Source of the DNA: an uncultured Eubacteriales bacterium
GTDB taxonomy: Bacteria; Bacillota; Clostridia; Peptostreptococcales; Anaerovoracaceae
NCBI GenBank assembly: GCA_900547295.1
Contig: URGK01000004.1
Coordinates: 1 to 64,000 of the forward strand
Direction of reading: 5' to 3'
Length of the DNA: 64,000 nucleotides
This document shows positions 1 to 8,290 of the stretch, in pieces. Position numbers and translations under genes: made by a program. The notes below the pieces were generated by a model, which saw only the letters and a program-made list of their open reading frames with translations, had not been told where the DNA came from and ran no database searches. The first letter of the stretch is position 1. Each line of letters starts with the position of its first letter.

Positions 1-47
1 CAGTAGTGGTTGAAGCAGGAAGCTCCGACTTCTATAAGTCGGAGTAG
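1..47 (+). CDS. tnpB: TnpB/OrfB transposase-associated nuclease, last 14 codons
   Basis: The frame beginning at base 3 reads VVVEAGSSDFYKSE and stops with TAG at 45-47. The VEAGS motif followed by a short tail encoded inside the terminal hairpin is how TnpB proteins of IS605/IS1341 elements commonly end. TnpB is the RNA-guided nuclease carried by these elements. All catalytic residues lie outside the window, so activity cannot be assessed. The assignment rests on the tail plus the overlapping hairpin. Confidence 0.55.
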   Translation, partial: VVVEAGSSDFYKSE

Positions 48-52
48 TTCAC
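1..52 (+). mobile_element. Right end of an IS200/IS605-type element
   Basis: Seen: a perfect 9-bp inverted repeat (CTCCGACTT at 23-31, AAGTCGGAG at 36-44) in the context GAAGCAGGAAGC...GTAGTTCAC. Known: this arrangement, with the subterminal hairpin overlapping the last codons of the OrfB/TnpB gene and ending in a TTCAC-like tetra/pentamer, is typical of IS200/IS605 right ends. In active systems this region also forms the 3' part of the guide-like omega RNA. The element boundary is probably near 52. The rest lies to the left of the window, so family and completeness cannot be judged. Confidence 0.6.
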
Positions 53-100
53 AAGCTCTTTAACAAGGTTTATCGTTCTTTCAAGAATTATATTGCTCAT
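53..100 (-). pseudogene. Possible small ORF cut by the IS element
   Basis: On the minus strand, two bases after the gltX stop, an ATG (98-100) opens MSNIILERTINLVKEL. It then runs into the IS right end and stops inside the element's hairpin. The 16 codons before the element look like coding sequence and would be translationally coupled to gltX, so this may be the start of a gene interrupted by the insertion. It is too short to identify and may be chance. Confidence 0.25.
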
Positions 101-102
101 AA

Positions 103-1740
103 CTATTTAATCTGCGCCTTTATTCTTTCCCTTGTCAGTTCCTCGCCCATAATCTGCTGAATTTCCCAGATGTCAGGGGACTGCGCTCTGCCGGTTAAAG
201 CAATTCGTATAACTGTTGAAACATGGCCTACGTGACCCTTGTAATCCTCAGGGTGTTTTTTGAAATCCTTAGGTTTTACGGCATAGCCTAAGTCTGCGGT
301 TATGCCTCTGATTTTTTCAAACCATCCGCTCTGGTCATCGCTGTGATCATAGCTGTCAAGATATCTTGTCAGTATTTCGTTTGCATCTGCCGCAGCTTCT
401 GCAGGAAATTCGTCCTGCTTAGTATATTCAAAGAAATATTTGAAATACTCGATAATCTGTGAAGCCTTGATAAGGTCTTTTCTAGGCTTTTCGCCGGTTC
501 TGTCAAGATCCAGCACTTTCAGCCAGTAAGCTCTGTCCTCAAGTACAGGCAGCATATCTGTTCTGAATTCCTCCGCCCATTCTTTAATAAAATCATAGAG
601 AGTGGCTGATGGTATTTTTACAAGCACGTCTTTTGATACGTCCTCAAGCTTGTTAAGGTCAAACAGCGCGCCGCCGCCGTTCATTTTCTCTACTGTGAAG
701 TCAAATTCCGAAACAGGCGCGTCAGGGTTTGCAATTCTCCATTCTTCAAAGTTGGAGTTTAATATGGTCAGCAGATATTCTCTGACTGCGTCAGGATGAT
801 AGCCTTCATTTCTGTAGTAGTCAAGTGACAGCTCAGGGTCCTTTCTCTTTGAAAGCTTTCTCTTATTGCCCTCTTCATCTATTTTCATAAGCTGTCCTGT
901 ATGACAGAATATCGGCATTTCAAAGCCCAGCTTAGTGAAAAGCTCTACATGTATAGGAAGTGACGGTATCCACTCCGCGCCTCTTACTACATGAGTTGTT
1001 CTCATGAAATGGTCGTCTATAACGTGGGCGAAGTGATAGGTAGGTATACCGTTGGTTTTGAGGATAACTGTATCCTGAGTGTTTTCAGGCATTGAAAGCT
1101 CGCCTCTGATGCCATCCTCAACAGATATATGAGCAGGCTCGTCTGTATTGCCGTCTGATTTAAGTCTTACTACATAAGGAATTCCTGCATCTATCTTTGA
1201 CTGTATTTCCTCTAAGGACATATCTCTGCATTTTGCAAACTGTCCGTATATTCCCGGGTTCAGCTTGTTTGCCTCCTGATAGGCTCTGATTTCGTTTATC
1301 TCATCTTCTGTCAGGAAGCAGGGGTACGCCTGTCCTTTTTTAACCATTTCCTTGGCAAAGCACTGGTAAATCTCGCCTCGTCTGCTCTGGTAATACGGGC
1401 CGTAGCTGCCGGTTTCTCCGTCAAGCAGCGCGCCCTCGTCAAAATTAATTCCGAAGAAATCCAGCGACTTTATAATCGTTTCGACTGCGCCCTCAACATA
1501 TCTCTTGTCGTCGGTATCTTCTATTCGGAGATAAAAAACTCCGCCGCTCTGGTGCGCAAGTCTTTCATCGGCAAATGCGCCGTACAGGTTGCCTAGATGT
1601 ATGAAGCCTGTAGGCGAAGGTCCAAGTCTTGTTACCTTGGCGCCTTCGGGGAGAACTCTCTTTGGAAAATGCTCCTCGTAATATTCGGGTGTCTTATCAA
1701 TGTGCGGAAACAGAAGCTCCGCAAGCTTGTTATAGTCCAT
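103..1740 (-). CDS. gltX: Glutamyl-tRNA synthetase
   Basis: Class I aminoacyl-tRNA synthetase that charges tRNA-Glu (and tRNA-Gln in lineages using the amidotransferase route) in the cytoplasm. The protein has 545 residues. The N-terminal signature PSPTGFIHLGN lies at 41-51 (the HIGH-type motif reads HLGN) and KLSKR at 295-299, with the anticodon-binding helical region after it. The length is slightly above the usual 480-500. The start is supported by a GGAGG sequence just upstream (complement of 1750-1755). The gene is transcribed alone, divergent from the secreted protein gene at 1900. The IS end lies right after its stop. Confidence 0.95.
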   Translation of the reverse strand: MDYNKLAELLFPHIDKTPEYYEEHFPKRVLPEGAKVTRLGPSPTGFIHLGNLYGAFADERLAHQSGGVFYLRIEDTDDKRYVEGAVETIIKSLDFFGINFDEGALLDGETGSYGPYYQSRRGEIYQCFAKEMVKKGQAYPCFLTEDEINEIRAYQEANKLNPGIYGQFAKCRDMSLEEIQSKIDAGIPYVVRLKSDGNTDEPAHISVEDGIRGELSMPENTQDTVILKTNGIPTYHFAHVIDDHFMRTTHVVRGAEWIPSLPIHVELFTKLGFEMPIFCHTGQLMKIDEEGNKRKLSKRKDPELSLDYYRNEGYHPDAVREYLLTILNSNFEEWRIANPDAPVSEFDFTVEKMNGGGALFDLNKLEDVSKDVLVKIPSATLYDFIKEWAEEFRTDMLPVLEDRAYWLKVLDLDRTGEKPRKDLIKASQIIEYFKYFFEYTKQDEFPAEAAADANEILTRYLDSYDHSDDQSGWFEKIRGITADLGYAVKPKDFKKHPEDYKGHVGHVSTVIRIALTGRAQSPDIWEIQQIMGEELTRERIKAQIK

Positions 1741-1782
1741 ATCTTAAACCTCCAGTGGTATTGTGATTTGATTTACCATACC

Positions 1783-1812
1783 ATTATACATTGTAGAAAC
1801 CTTTTAATGCAA
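1783..1812 (-). promoter_or_regulatory. Probable gltX promoter
   Basis: Reading the minus strand, TTGCAT (complement of 1807-1812) and TATAAT (complement of 1783-1788) are 18 bp apart, 43 bp before the gltX start. The -10 box is perfect and the -35 box moderate. Confidence 0.5.
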
Positions 1813-1826
1813 TGGATATTTTACCA

Positions 1827-1856
1827 TTGACGTACTTTGGTGAAACAAGGTACAAT
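1827..1856 (+). promoter_or_regulatory. Sigma-A-type promoter for the secreted protein gene
   Basis: TTGACG at 1827-1832 and TACAAT at 1851-1856 are separated by 18 bp, upstream of the ATG at 1900. It is back to back with the gltX promoter. Confidence 0.6.
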
Positions 1857-1899
1857 ATATCTGTATAAACTTATTTAGAATCAGGGGAATTTCAGCAAT

Positions 1900-3834
1900 A
1901 TGACTATCAGGAACTATGGAAAAAGATTTTTAAGCGCACTTCTGTGCTTGTGTATGTTATTTACTATGTCGGGACTTGAGGCGAGAGCCGCTTCATATTC
2001 CATTACGGTCAGCAATCTGACCGCGCCGGAGACTATAACGGCAGGCGACAGCTTTGACATCAAGGGTACAATCAGAAGCACGTATACTATCAAAAGTGCA
2101 AAAATAGGGATTTGCGACAGTGACGGCAAATGGATTTCAGGGCATTACACTACGAAGAAGCCCGCAAAGAAAATCTACGGTCTTTCAAAAGCAAACGACA
2201 AACTCCATATAGATACTCTGTCAAAGGGCACCTACTATCTCAAGGTATATGTGACGGATTCCAAGAACCACAAAAAAACCGCGGTTAAGCAGGAATTCAA
2301 AATCAAAGCGGCATCAGCTTTTTCAATAAAGGATTTAAGCGTACCCGAAAAACTGACAGAGGGCGATACTTTCAGTGTAAAGGGGACAGTTAAGAGTGAA
2401 TATAATATAACGAGTATTAAAATCGGTGTATGCGATACAGAGGGCAACTGGCTTTCGGGACATTATACAACCAGAAAACCGGCAAAGAAAACCTACAGTC
2501 TGGCAAATGCAGGCAGCCGTATGAAATTCAGCACGCTGACACCGGGCAAATACTGTTTTACAGTTCAGGCTACAGACAGCAACAAGACAACAGAAACTAT
2601 ACTTAAGAATGAATTTACGGTTGTCAAGAAACCATCAAAGATTACTGTTTCAGGATATACCTACCCTGTTTCCCTGAAAGAAAGCAGTTCGTTCACCCTC
2701 AAAGGTACCGTCAAATCCGTTTATGATATCAAAAGGGTGAGAGTAGGTATCTGGAACAACGATAAAGGCAAATGGTATTCAGGAATGATGGCGGAGTTCA
2801 AACCGGGCTCCAGGACTTTTGATATATCACAGGCGGATAAGGAAATCAGATTTTCTGATCTTACAGAAGGTACCTACTATTACAAGGTTTATGTGACAGA
2901 TACAGAAGGCTACAGCAAATCGGTAATTAAAAAGAAATTTAACGTATCAAAGATTGCATCGAAGTTTACGGTTTCGTCAAATGTATCCTATCCGTCAATT
3001 ATGACAAGGGGAAGCTCTTTTTCCCTTGTGGGTACTGTAAATTCCGCTGTTGAGCTTGACTCTGTTACAATCGGCATATGTGACAGTGAAGGTAAGAGAA
3101 TTTCGGGTTTCAACAAAACAGTTAAAAATATAAAAGAGAAGAAGTTTTACATATATACCGTAGATGAATATATACCTTTTGGAAAGCTCGAACCGGGGCA
3201 GTACATATACAGAATTTATGCCAAGGACCTTAACGGTACAGGCAAGACTGTGCTCAATAAAAAGTTCACTGTAATGTCAAAGTTCACTATGGATACAACG
3301 ACTACGGGAAGCACCCTGTCGCAGGAAATGTATGATGCAATAAATGCAGAAGATATATTCTTTGCCCAGGAGTGGGGAAAAGGCGGCTGTACAGTGGTTG
3401 CAGCAGGAATGATGGCAAGAAGAAAAGCCGTAATGAGCGGAGTTTCCAAATCCAAATGGAGCCTGCTTACAGAGGATAGCCTGAGAGCTGACAGAAGCAT
3501 CTGGGTTTACGGTGCGGGCCTTTTCAGAGATTTTTCAATTCTTGATATGAATATAACCCAGGTGAATTTCGAGACCAAGGCTACGACTGCTTCAAAGAAA
3601 AAGAAGCTCATATCAATGATTGAGCAGCATCCGGAGGGCGTTGCCATATATTCCAAGTACGGCGGCAAGGCGCATGCAGTGCTTCTTACAGATTATACAG
3701 ACGGCGTATTCTATGTGGTTGACCCTGTATACGGCAAAAAGGTTACAATGGCGGAGAGCACGCTTTACAGCAAGAGCGCAACCCAGACCAGCAGACTGGC
3801 GGCGCTGCACTCCTACTGGTATATAAAACATTAG
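1900..3834 (+). CDS. Secreted protein: four Ig-like repeats plus C39-like cysteine peptidase domain
   Basis: The 644-residue precursor has a signal peptide (charged NYGKRF, hydrophobic core, then ARAAS near residue 30). Four repeats of about 105 residues start near 33, 140, 247 and 353. Each opens with a beta-strand pattern and a G-[DS]-[ST]-F-x-[LIV]-x-GT motif and ends in KxxF, which suggests extracellular Ig-like stalk domains. The last ~170 residues resemble the papain-like C39 fold: Cys497 in GGCTVVAAG, His592 in GKAHAVLLTDY and Asp608 in VVDPVYG form a plausible catalytic triad. The substrate is unknown. No LPXTG anchor is visible. A promoter lies directly upstream and the gene may be read through into 3848. 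A related C39-like module occurs twice in the protein at 59938. Confidence 0.7.
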   Translation: MTIRNYGKRFLSALLCLCMLFTMSGLEARAASYSITVSNLTAPETITAGDSFDIKGTIRSTYTIKSAKIGICDSDGKWISGHYTTKKPAKKIYGLSKANDKLHIDTLSKGTYYLKVYVTDSKNHKKTAVKQEFKIKAASAFSIKDLSVPEKLTEGDTFSVKGTVKSEYNITSIKIGVCDTEGNWLSGHYTTRKPAKKTYSLANAGSRMKFSTLTPGKYCFTVQATDSNKTTETILKNEFTVVKKPSKITVSGYTYPVSLKESSSFTLKGTVKSVYDIKRVRVGIWNNDKGKWYSGMMAEFKPGSRTFDISQADKEIRFSDLTEGTYYYKVYVTDTEGYSKSVIKKKFNVSKIASKFTVSSNVSYPSIMTRGSSFSLVGTVNSAVELDSVTIGICDSEGKRISGFNKTVKNIKEKKFYIYTVDEYIPFGKLEPGQYIYRIYAKDLNGTGKTVLNKKFTVMSKFTMDTTTTGSTLSQEMYDAINAEDIFFAQEWGKGGCTVVAAGMMARRKAVMSGVSKSKWSLLTEDSLRADRSIWVYGAGLFRDFSILDMNITQVNFETKATTASKKKKLISMIEQHPEGVAIYSKYGGKAHAVLLTDYTDGVFYVVDPVYGKKVTMAESTLYSKSATQTSRLAALHSYWYIKH

Positions 3835-3847
3835 GGAAGATGATAAA

Positions 3848-4120
3848 ATGAGTGATAATTACAAATTTGTAAATCACAGTAAATGTGAGTTTTTTCCTTG
3901 TCATAAGACAGATAAGCCTGAAGAATTTAATTGTTTGTTCTGTTATTGCCCGCTTTATGCTCTGGGTGATTTATGCGGCGGTAATTTTAAATATACCGAA
4001 GGCGGTATCAAGGACTGCAGTGAATGCATGATCCCTCACAGCAAAGGCGGATATGAATATATAAGCCGTAACTTTGACAGGATAATGGAAATGGTGAAAA
4101 AGGAAAATGGAAACGAATAA
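3848..4120 (+). CDS. Cysteine-rich small domain protein
   Basis: The 90-residue protein fits the Cys-rich small domain family (PF04071-like). Visible motifs are the FFPCH segment, CLFCYCPLY, LCGG and KDCSECMIPH, which together give nine cysteines suited to metal binding. Relatives often sit near cobalamin genes, but there are none here. It is probably a small cytoplasmic metal-binding protein of unknown function. The gene starts 13 bases after the preceding stop and overlaps the next gene by 14 bp, so it is part of a short operon. Confidence 0.7.
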   Translation: MSDNYKFVNHSKCEFFPCHKTDKPEEFNCLFCYCPLYALGDLCGGNFKYTEGGIKDCSECMIPHSKGGYEYISRNFDRIMEMVKKENGNE

Positions 4121-5003
4121 TAAGAGCAGAGCCCTTATGGGCACATTGTGTATGCTGGCTTCTACGATATGCTACGGATTTATATCCACCATATCAATCA
4201 AGGCGCTTAATGCCGGGGCCGCAACCGAGACGATACTGTTTGACAAGTTTCTGTATGCCGCAATACTTATATGGGCGTACATATTCATTAAGAAGATACC
4301 ATTTAAAATCGAAAAAAATCAGATACTGATGCTTATTGTTGTGATTGTATCCTACAATATGCTGGCGCTGTGTCTGTATGAGGCTTTCAATTACATTCCG
4401 GGAAATCTGACTATTGTACTTAACTTTACCTACCCGGCAATGATAATTGTTTTTGAGGCGCTGACCGGCAGAGCGAGGTTTTCGATTATACGGGCAGGCT
4501 CAATTCTGTTTTCGGTAATCGGATTTGTGCTGATTGTCTGTGAGGAGTCCATAACTCTAAGTGTCATAGGGATAGCTTTTGCCATAGGTGCGGCGGTTTC
4601 ACAGGCCTGCTACGTTATAGCCCTAGGCTCTGACAGAGTCAAGAGGCTTCACCCTATTGCCGCGGCAGGATATGTTACGGCGGGGGCGACTGTTTTTAAT
4701 CTTGTGAGAACCGCATTTTCGGGAGAGCCTGTGTTTACTTCGGGCGGAGAGCAGTTTGCATGGACGCTGGTGCTTTCGTTCTTCTGCGCGTTTCTTGCAA
4801 TTCTGCTGTTTTGCATAGGCGTTAATATGATAGGCTCGGGAAAAGCTGCGGTAATAAATACACTGGAGCCTGTGGTGGCATGTGTTGCAGGATATGTGTT
4901 CCTGAGCGAAACCATGACATTTACAATGGCTTTAGGCTGCGTGGCAATAGTGATAGCAGTATTTATAATAAATTTTGACGGAAGAAAACCAAAGCATGAA
5001 TAA
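4107..5003 (+). CDS. EamA/DMT-family transporter
   Basis: The 298-residue protein consists almost entirely of hydrophobic segments, consistent with ten transmembrane helices in two EamA repeats. The second repeat shows the usual LEPVVACVAGYVFLSE signature near residues 252-267. Members of the drug/metabolite transporter superfamily move small metabolites across the cytoplasmic membrane; the substrate cannot be read from sequence. The start ATG at 4107 follows AAAAAGGAAA and overlaps the upstream gene. The stop overlaps the next ATG, so the genes are translationally coupled. Confidence 0.85.
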   Translation: METNNKSRALMGTLCMLASTICYGFISTISIKALNAGAATETILFDKFLYAAILIWAYIFIKKIPFKIEKNQILMLIVVIVSYNMLALCLYEAFNYIPGNLTIVLNFTYPAMIIVFEALTGRARFSIIRAGSILFSVIGFVLIVCEESITLSVIGIAFAIGAAVSQACYVIALGSDRVKRLHPIAAAGYVTAGATVFNLVRTAFSGEPVFTSGGEQFAWTLVLSFFCAFLAILLFCIGVNMIGSGKAAVINTLEPVVACVAGYVFLSETMTFTMALGCVAIVIAVFIINFDGRKPKHE

Positions 5004-5640
5004 AACAACAAAACTGATAATTAAGTATGTCTGTCTTGCGGCAGGCATATATATAATGACGCTCGGCGGCACGCTGGCAATGACAGGAGCCATAGGGGTA
5101 TGTCCTCTTGATGCAGCAATCATTACGGGCGCCAATATTACAGGCCTCAGCATAGGCAGCTTTAACATAATAGTCAATCTTGTGTTTTTCTTTGCACAGA
5201 TTGCAATACTCAAAAAAGAATATCAGCCGCTGCAGCTTTTGCAGTTTCCCATATCGTTTCTGTTCGGCTGGTTTGTTGACTTTAACCTCAAATACATATG
5301 GGCGGCAGCCGGTGCGGATATATACATAGTCAGCATACTGTTTGTGGTTTTCGGTATGGCAATTGAAGCCATAGGAATAAATATTGTGCTTCAGGCAGAT
5401 GTTGTTATGACGCCTGTTGACGGATTTTACTATGTGCTTTCAAAGAAGCTGGGCAAAAGCATAGGAACTATGAGGCTGGCTCTTGACGGAGCGCTGCTGA
5501 TTTTAAACCTGGCGGCAATACTTGCGGTAAGCCATATATGGACGATACGTGAGGGCACGGTTATTGCGTTTTTCGTGCTGGGACCATGCATAGACCTTTT
5601 CAGAAAACCGGTTGCAAAGGTTATGAGCAGGCTGGACTGA
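4996..5640 (+). CDS. YczE/YyaS/YitT-type membrane protein
   Basis: The 214-residue integral membrane protein has about five to six hydrophobic segments. It has the family look of YczE/YyaS proteins: an N-terminal GGTLAMTGAIGVCPLDA segment and FGMAIEAIGINIVLQADVVMTPVDGF in the middle. The function is unknown in general; some relatives are linked to secondary metabolite production. The reading frame is open upstream from a TTG at 4975, but ATG 4996, overlapping the EamA stop by 8 bp, is the likely start. A second member of this superfamily lies at 20127. Confidence 0.7.
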   Translation: MNKTTKLIIKYVCLAAGIYIMTLGGTLAMTGAIGVCPLDAAIITGANITGLSIGSFNIIVNLVFFFAQIAILKKEYQPLQLLQFPISFLFGWFVDFNLKYIWAAAGADIYIVSILFVVFGMAIEAIGINIVLQADVVMTPVDGFYYVLSKKLGKSIGTMRLALDGALLILNLAAILAVSHIWTIREGTVIAFFVLGPCIDLFRKPVAKVMSRLD

Positions 5641-5660
5641 TTAGCTTTGGAGGCGGACAA

Positions 5661-5970
5661 ATGAATGATATACAACTGAAACTGTGTGATATACAGGGCA
5701 GGCTGCTTGAGCTGTCGGGCAGAAACGGCTTTGAGAGCAGCCCTTGTTAAAAACGGCAACATCTTTACAGAAAACCAGCTTTACTGGATTGACTATCTGT
5801 ACAGATACTGGCACTACTATACCGGTGAAAGCAGCAGAGAAATATACGGGCAAGCGCCTGTCTGTACAATGAAACGCAATTATACGATGTTTCATACGAT
5901 GGATCCTGCGCTGGCGGTAGAGGAGCTAAAAGAGATATACAATCAGAAGATTGCAGATAAACAGGATTAA
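5661..5970 (+). pseudogene. Broken small gene (frameshift or internal deletion)
   Basis: A well-placed GGAGG precedes ATG 5661. That frame reads MNDIQLKLCDIQGRLLELSG... and stops at TAA after 29 codons (to 5750). The +1 frame then continues through LVKNGNIFTENQLYWIDYL and WHYYTGESSREIYGQAP to a stop at 5970. Both halves look like coding sequence of one protein and from memory resemble a Firmicutes family of about 130-140 residues, so the middle appears deleted as well as shifted. I cannot name a function. It follows the YczE-like gene in the same direction. Confidence 0.5.
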
Positions 5971-5974
5971 AACT

Positions 5975-6003
5975 TTGTAATGAAGCAGTGTTTGTGATAT
6001 AAT
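5975..6003 (+). promoter_or_regulatory. Promoter for threonine synthase
   Basis: TTGTAA at 5975-5980 and TATAAT at 5998-6003 have a 17-bp spacer, with an extended -10 TG at 5995-5996. They lie 40 bp upstream of the thrC ATG. Confidence 0.6.
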
Positions 6004-6042
6004 TACTGCTAATATTATTTATTTTTGGCGGGAGAAGAAGAT

Positions 6043-7521
6043 ATGATTAAATATGAAAGTACAAGAGGAAGCAAGAACACATTAAACGCTGCGGCAGCAG
6101 TAATTCAGGGGATAGCAGAGGACAAGGGTCTTTACGTTCCCGATCATATTCCTGCACTTCCTTTTGAAATAAAGGATATGCAGGGCAAGTCCTACAAGGA
6201 GATTGCAAAAGCGGTAATAGGAGCGTTCTTTACAGATTATACATCAGAAGAAATGCAGTACTGCATAGACGGAGCATATACAGGTAAGTTTGAGGCAGAG
6301 GAAATAGTACCGCTGGTAAAGGCGGGAGATGCATATTTTCTTGAGCTTTATCACGGCAGAACTGCAGCATTTAAGGATATGGCGCTGTCAATTCTGCCTT
6401 ATCTGCTTACTACAGCGATGAAAAAAGAAAACGAGGACAAAAAGGTCTGCATACTTACGGCAACATCAGGAGATACAGGCAAAGCGGCTCTTGAAGCCTT
6501 TGCAGATGTTCCGGGCACAGAAATTATAGTGTTCTTCCCTGACAGCGGAGTAAGCCAGGTGCAGGAAAGACAGATGATTACCCAGGAGGGAGCAAACACT
6601 CACGTATTTGCAATCAAGGGAAACTTTGACGATGCGCAGACAGGAGTCAAGAAGATTTTCAATGACGATGCCTTTGCCGCAAAGCTGGCGGGCTACGGCT
6701 GCAAGCTTTCATCTGCAAACTCAATCAATATAGGCAGACTTATTCCTCAGGTGGCATACTATGTATACGCATACATCAAAATGGTTGAAACAGGAGCAGT
6801 CAAAGACGGCGAGAAGATTAACATCGTAGTTCCTACAGGAAACTTCGGAAATATACTTGCAGCTTACTACGCATCAAAGATGGGTATTCCTGTTAATAAA
6901 TTCATATGCGCTTCGAACAAGAACAAAGTGCTTACAGACTTCATAAACACAGGCACATACAGCACTGACAGAGAGTTCTATCTGACAAACTCACCGTCAA
7001 TGGATATCCTTATATCCTCAAACCTCGAAAGACTTCTTTATCACCTGTGCGGCGGCAATGGTGAGGAAGTAAAGGCGATGATGGAAAGTCTTGATAAGAA
7101 CAAGCAGTATACAGTAAGCGATCAGATAAAAGAAGGCATGAAAGAATTCTACGGCGGCTCATGCAGCGTTGAGCAGACCAATGAAGCCATCGGTAAAATG
7201 TATGCGGACAACGATTACCTGATGGATACGCATACAGCAGTTGCCTACAAGGTATACGAGGACTATAAGGCGGCGACGGGAGATGATACTCCGGCTGTAA
7301 TAGCATCAACTGCAAGCGCATACAAATTTGCAGAAAGCGTTGCAAATTCAATAGGCATAGATGGTGATATGAACGGCTTTGAATACATAGATGCCGTAAA
7401 CGAAAAAACAGGTGTGAGAGTGCCTAAGGGACTTAAAAACCTGGACAAAAAAGAAATCAGACACAAAGGCGTCATAGAAACAGATGATATGATGAAAGTA
7501 GTTGAGCAATCAGTAAAATAG
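6043..7521 (+). CDS. thrC: Threonine synthase
   Basis: PLP enzyme converting O-phosphohomoserine to threonine. The 492-residue protein matches the long class of bacterial threonine synthases: N-terminal STRGSK, the PLP lysine Lys111 in TAAFKDMALSILP, the TSGDTGKAALEAF phosphate-binding loop, VQERQM, SANSINIGRL and PTGNFGNI. An upstream in-frame TTG at 6025 exists, but ATG 6043 with GGGAGAAG in front is the better start. No other threonine genes are adjacent; the downstream small membrane protein follows after 12 bases and may be cotranscribed. Confidence 0.95.
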   Translation: MIKYESTRGSKNTLNAAAAVIQGIAEDKGLYVPDHIPALPFEIKDMQGKSYKEIAKAVIGAFFTDYTSEEMQYCIDGAYTGKFEAEEIVPLVKAGDAYFLELYHGRTAAFKDMALSILPYLLTTAMKKENEDKKVCILTATSGDTGKAALEAFADVPGTEIIVFFPDSGVSQVQERQMITQEGANTHVFAIKGNFDDAQTGVKKIFNDDAFAAKLAGYGCKLSSANSINIGRLIPQVAYYVYAYIKMVETGAVKDGEKINIVVPTGNFGNILAAYYASKMGIPVNKFICASNKNKVLTDFINTGTYSTDREFYLTNSPSMDILISSNLERLLYHLCGGNGEEVKAMMESLDKNKQYTVSDQIKEGMKEFYGGSCSVEQTNEAIGKMYADNDYLMDTHTAVAYKVYEDYKAATGDDTPAVIASTASAYKFAESVANSIGIDGDMNGFEYIDAVNEKTGVRVPKGLKNLDKKEIRHKGVIETDDMMKVVEQSVK

Positions 7522-7533
7522 GAGAATGTTATT

Positions 7534-7710
7534 ATGACTACCACAACCTTATTTATAATACTTGCGGTATTTACAGTTGTATATCTTGTCGGAACCGTAA
7601 AGGTGAGAAGAGCAGAGAATGCAAAGGAATACAAGCTGTATTCAACACTCAGATGGATAGGTCTTGTAGCCCTCGTTGCCATTGCAATTCTGGCTATGGT
7701 GCTGGATTAG
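7534..7710 (+). CDS. Small two-helix membrane protein (58 aa)
   Basis: ATG 7534 preceded by AGGAG opens 58 codons. There is a hydrophobic N-terminal segment (LFIILAVFTVVYLVGTV), a short basic/acidic loop (KVRRAENAKEYKLYS) and a second hydrophobic segment (WIGLVALVAIAILAMVL). It sits 12 bases after thrC and 21 before the Nudix gene. Its layout matches the 69-residue protein at 8291, suggesting related small membrane proteins on either side of the Nudix gene. The function is unknown. Confidence 0.6.
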   Translation: MTTTTLFIILAVFTVVYLVGTVKVRRAENAKEYKLYSTLRWIGLVALVAIAILAMVLD

Positions 7711-7731
7711 CAGGTTCAAAAAAGGTGAATT

Positions 7732-8289
7732 ATGCTTAGAGAGCAGATTGAAAAATATATACCCTTTAACGAGCAGGAAATGCGGGACAGGCAGATAATG
7801 CTGCATATTATAGACAGCTGTGACGATTATCTGCTGAGATCAAATGAAACTGCGCATTTTACTGCATCTGCGTGGGTTGTAAATCATGACAGAAGCAAGG
7901 TTCTGCTTATTCATCACAATATATACAATGCATGGACATGGACAGGCGGACATGCAGACGGAGAAGACAACCTGCTTCAGACGGCTTTGAGAGAAGTACG
8001 GGAAGAAACGGGTTTAAACAATATAAAGCCTGTGAGCAAGGGAATTTTTTCAATAGAGATAATACCCGTCAGCGGACATATTAAATCCGGCAGTTATGTT
8101 TCATCACATTTGCACCTTAATGTCACATACCTTGTTCAGGCTGATGAGAATGAAATACCAAGGATAAAGGAAGACGAGAACAGTGATATAGGCTGGTTTG
8201 AGCCCCAAAAGCTGGACTCGCTTTCAGACGAGAAGTGGATGAAAGAGGTTGTGTACGCCAAGCTGCAAAGCAAGCTAAAAGGAGAATAA
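7732..8289 (+). CDS. Nudix hydrolase
   Basis: The 185-residue protein has a clear Nudix box: GGHADGEDNLLQTALREVRE continuing into ETGL, near residues 76-100, carrying the GX5EX7REUXEEXGU residues that bind divalent metal. Nudix enzymes hydrolyse nucleoside diphosphate derivatives; the substrate here is not predictable. The start ATG follows AAAGGTGA. The stop overlaps the ribosome binding site of the next small gene, so expression is coupled. Confidence 0.85.
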   Translation: MLREQIEKYIPFNEQEMRDRQIMLHIIDSCDDYLLRSNETAHFTASAWVVNHDRSKVLLIHHNIYNAWTWTGGHADGEDNLLQTALREVREETGLNNIKPVSKGIFSIEIIPVSGHIKSGSYVSSHLHLNVTYLVQADENEIPRIKEDENSDIGWFEPQKLDSLSDEKWMKEVVYAKLQSKLKGE

Positions 8290-8290
8290 A

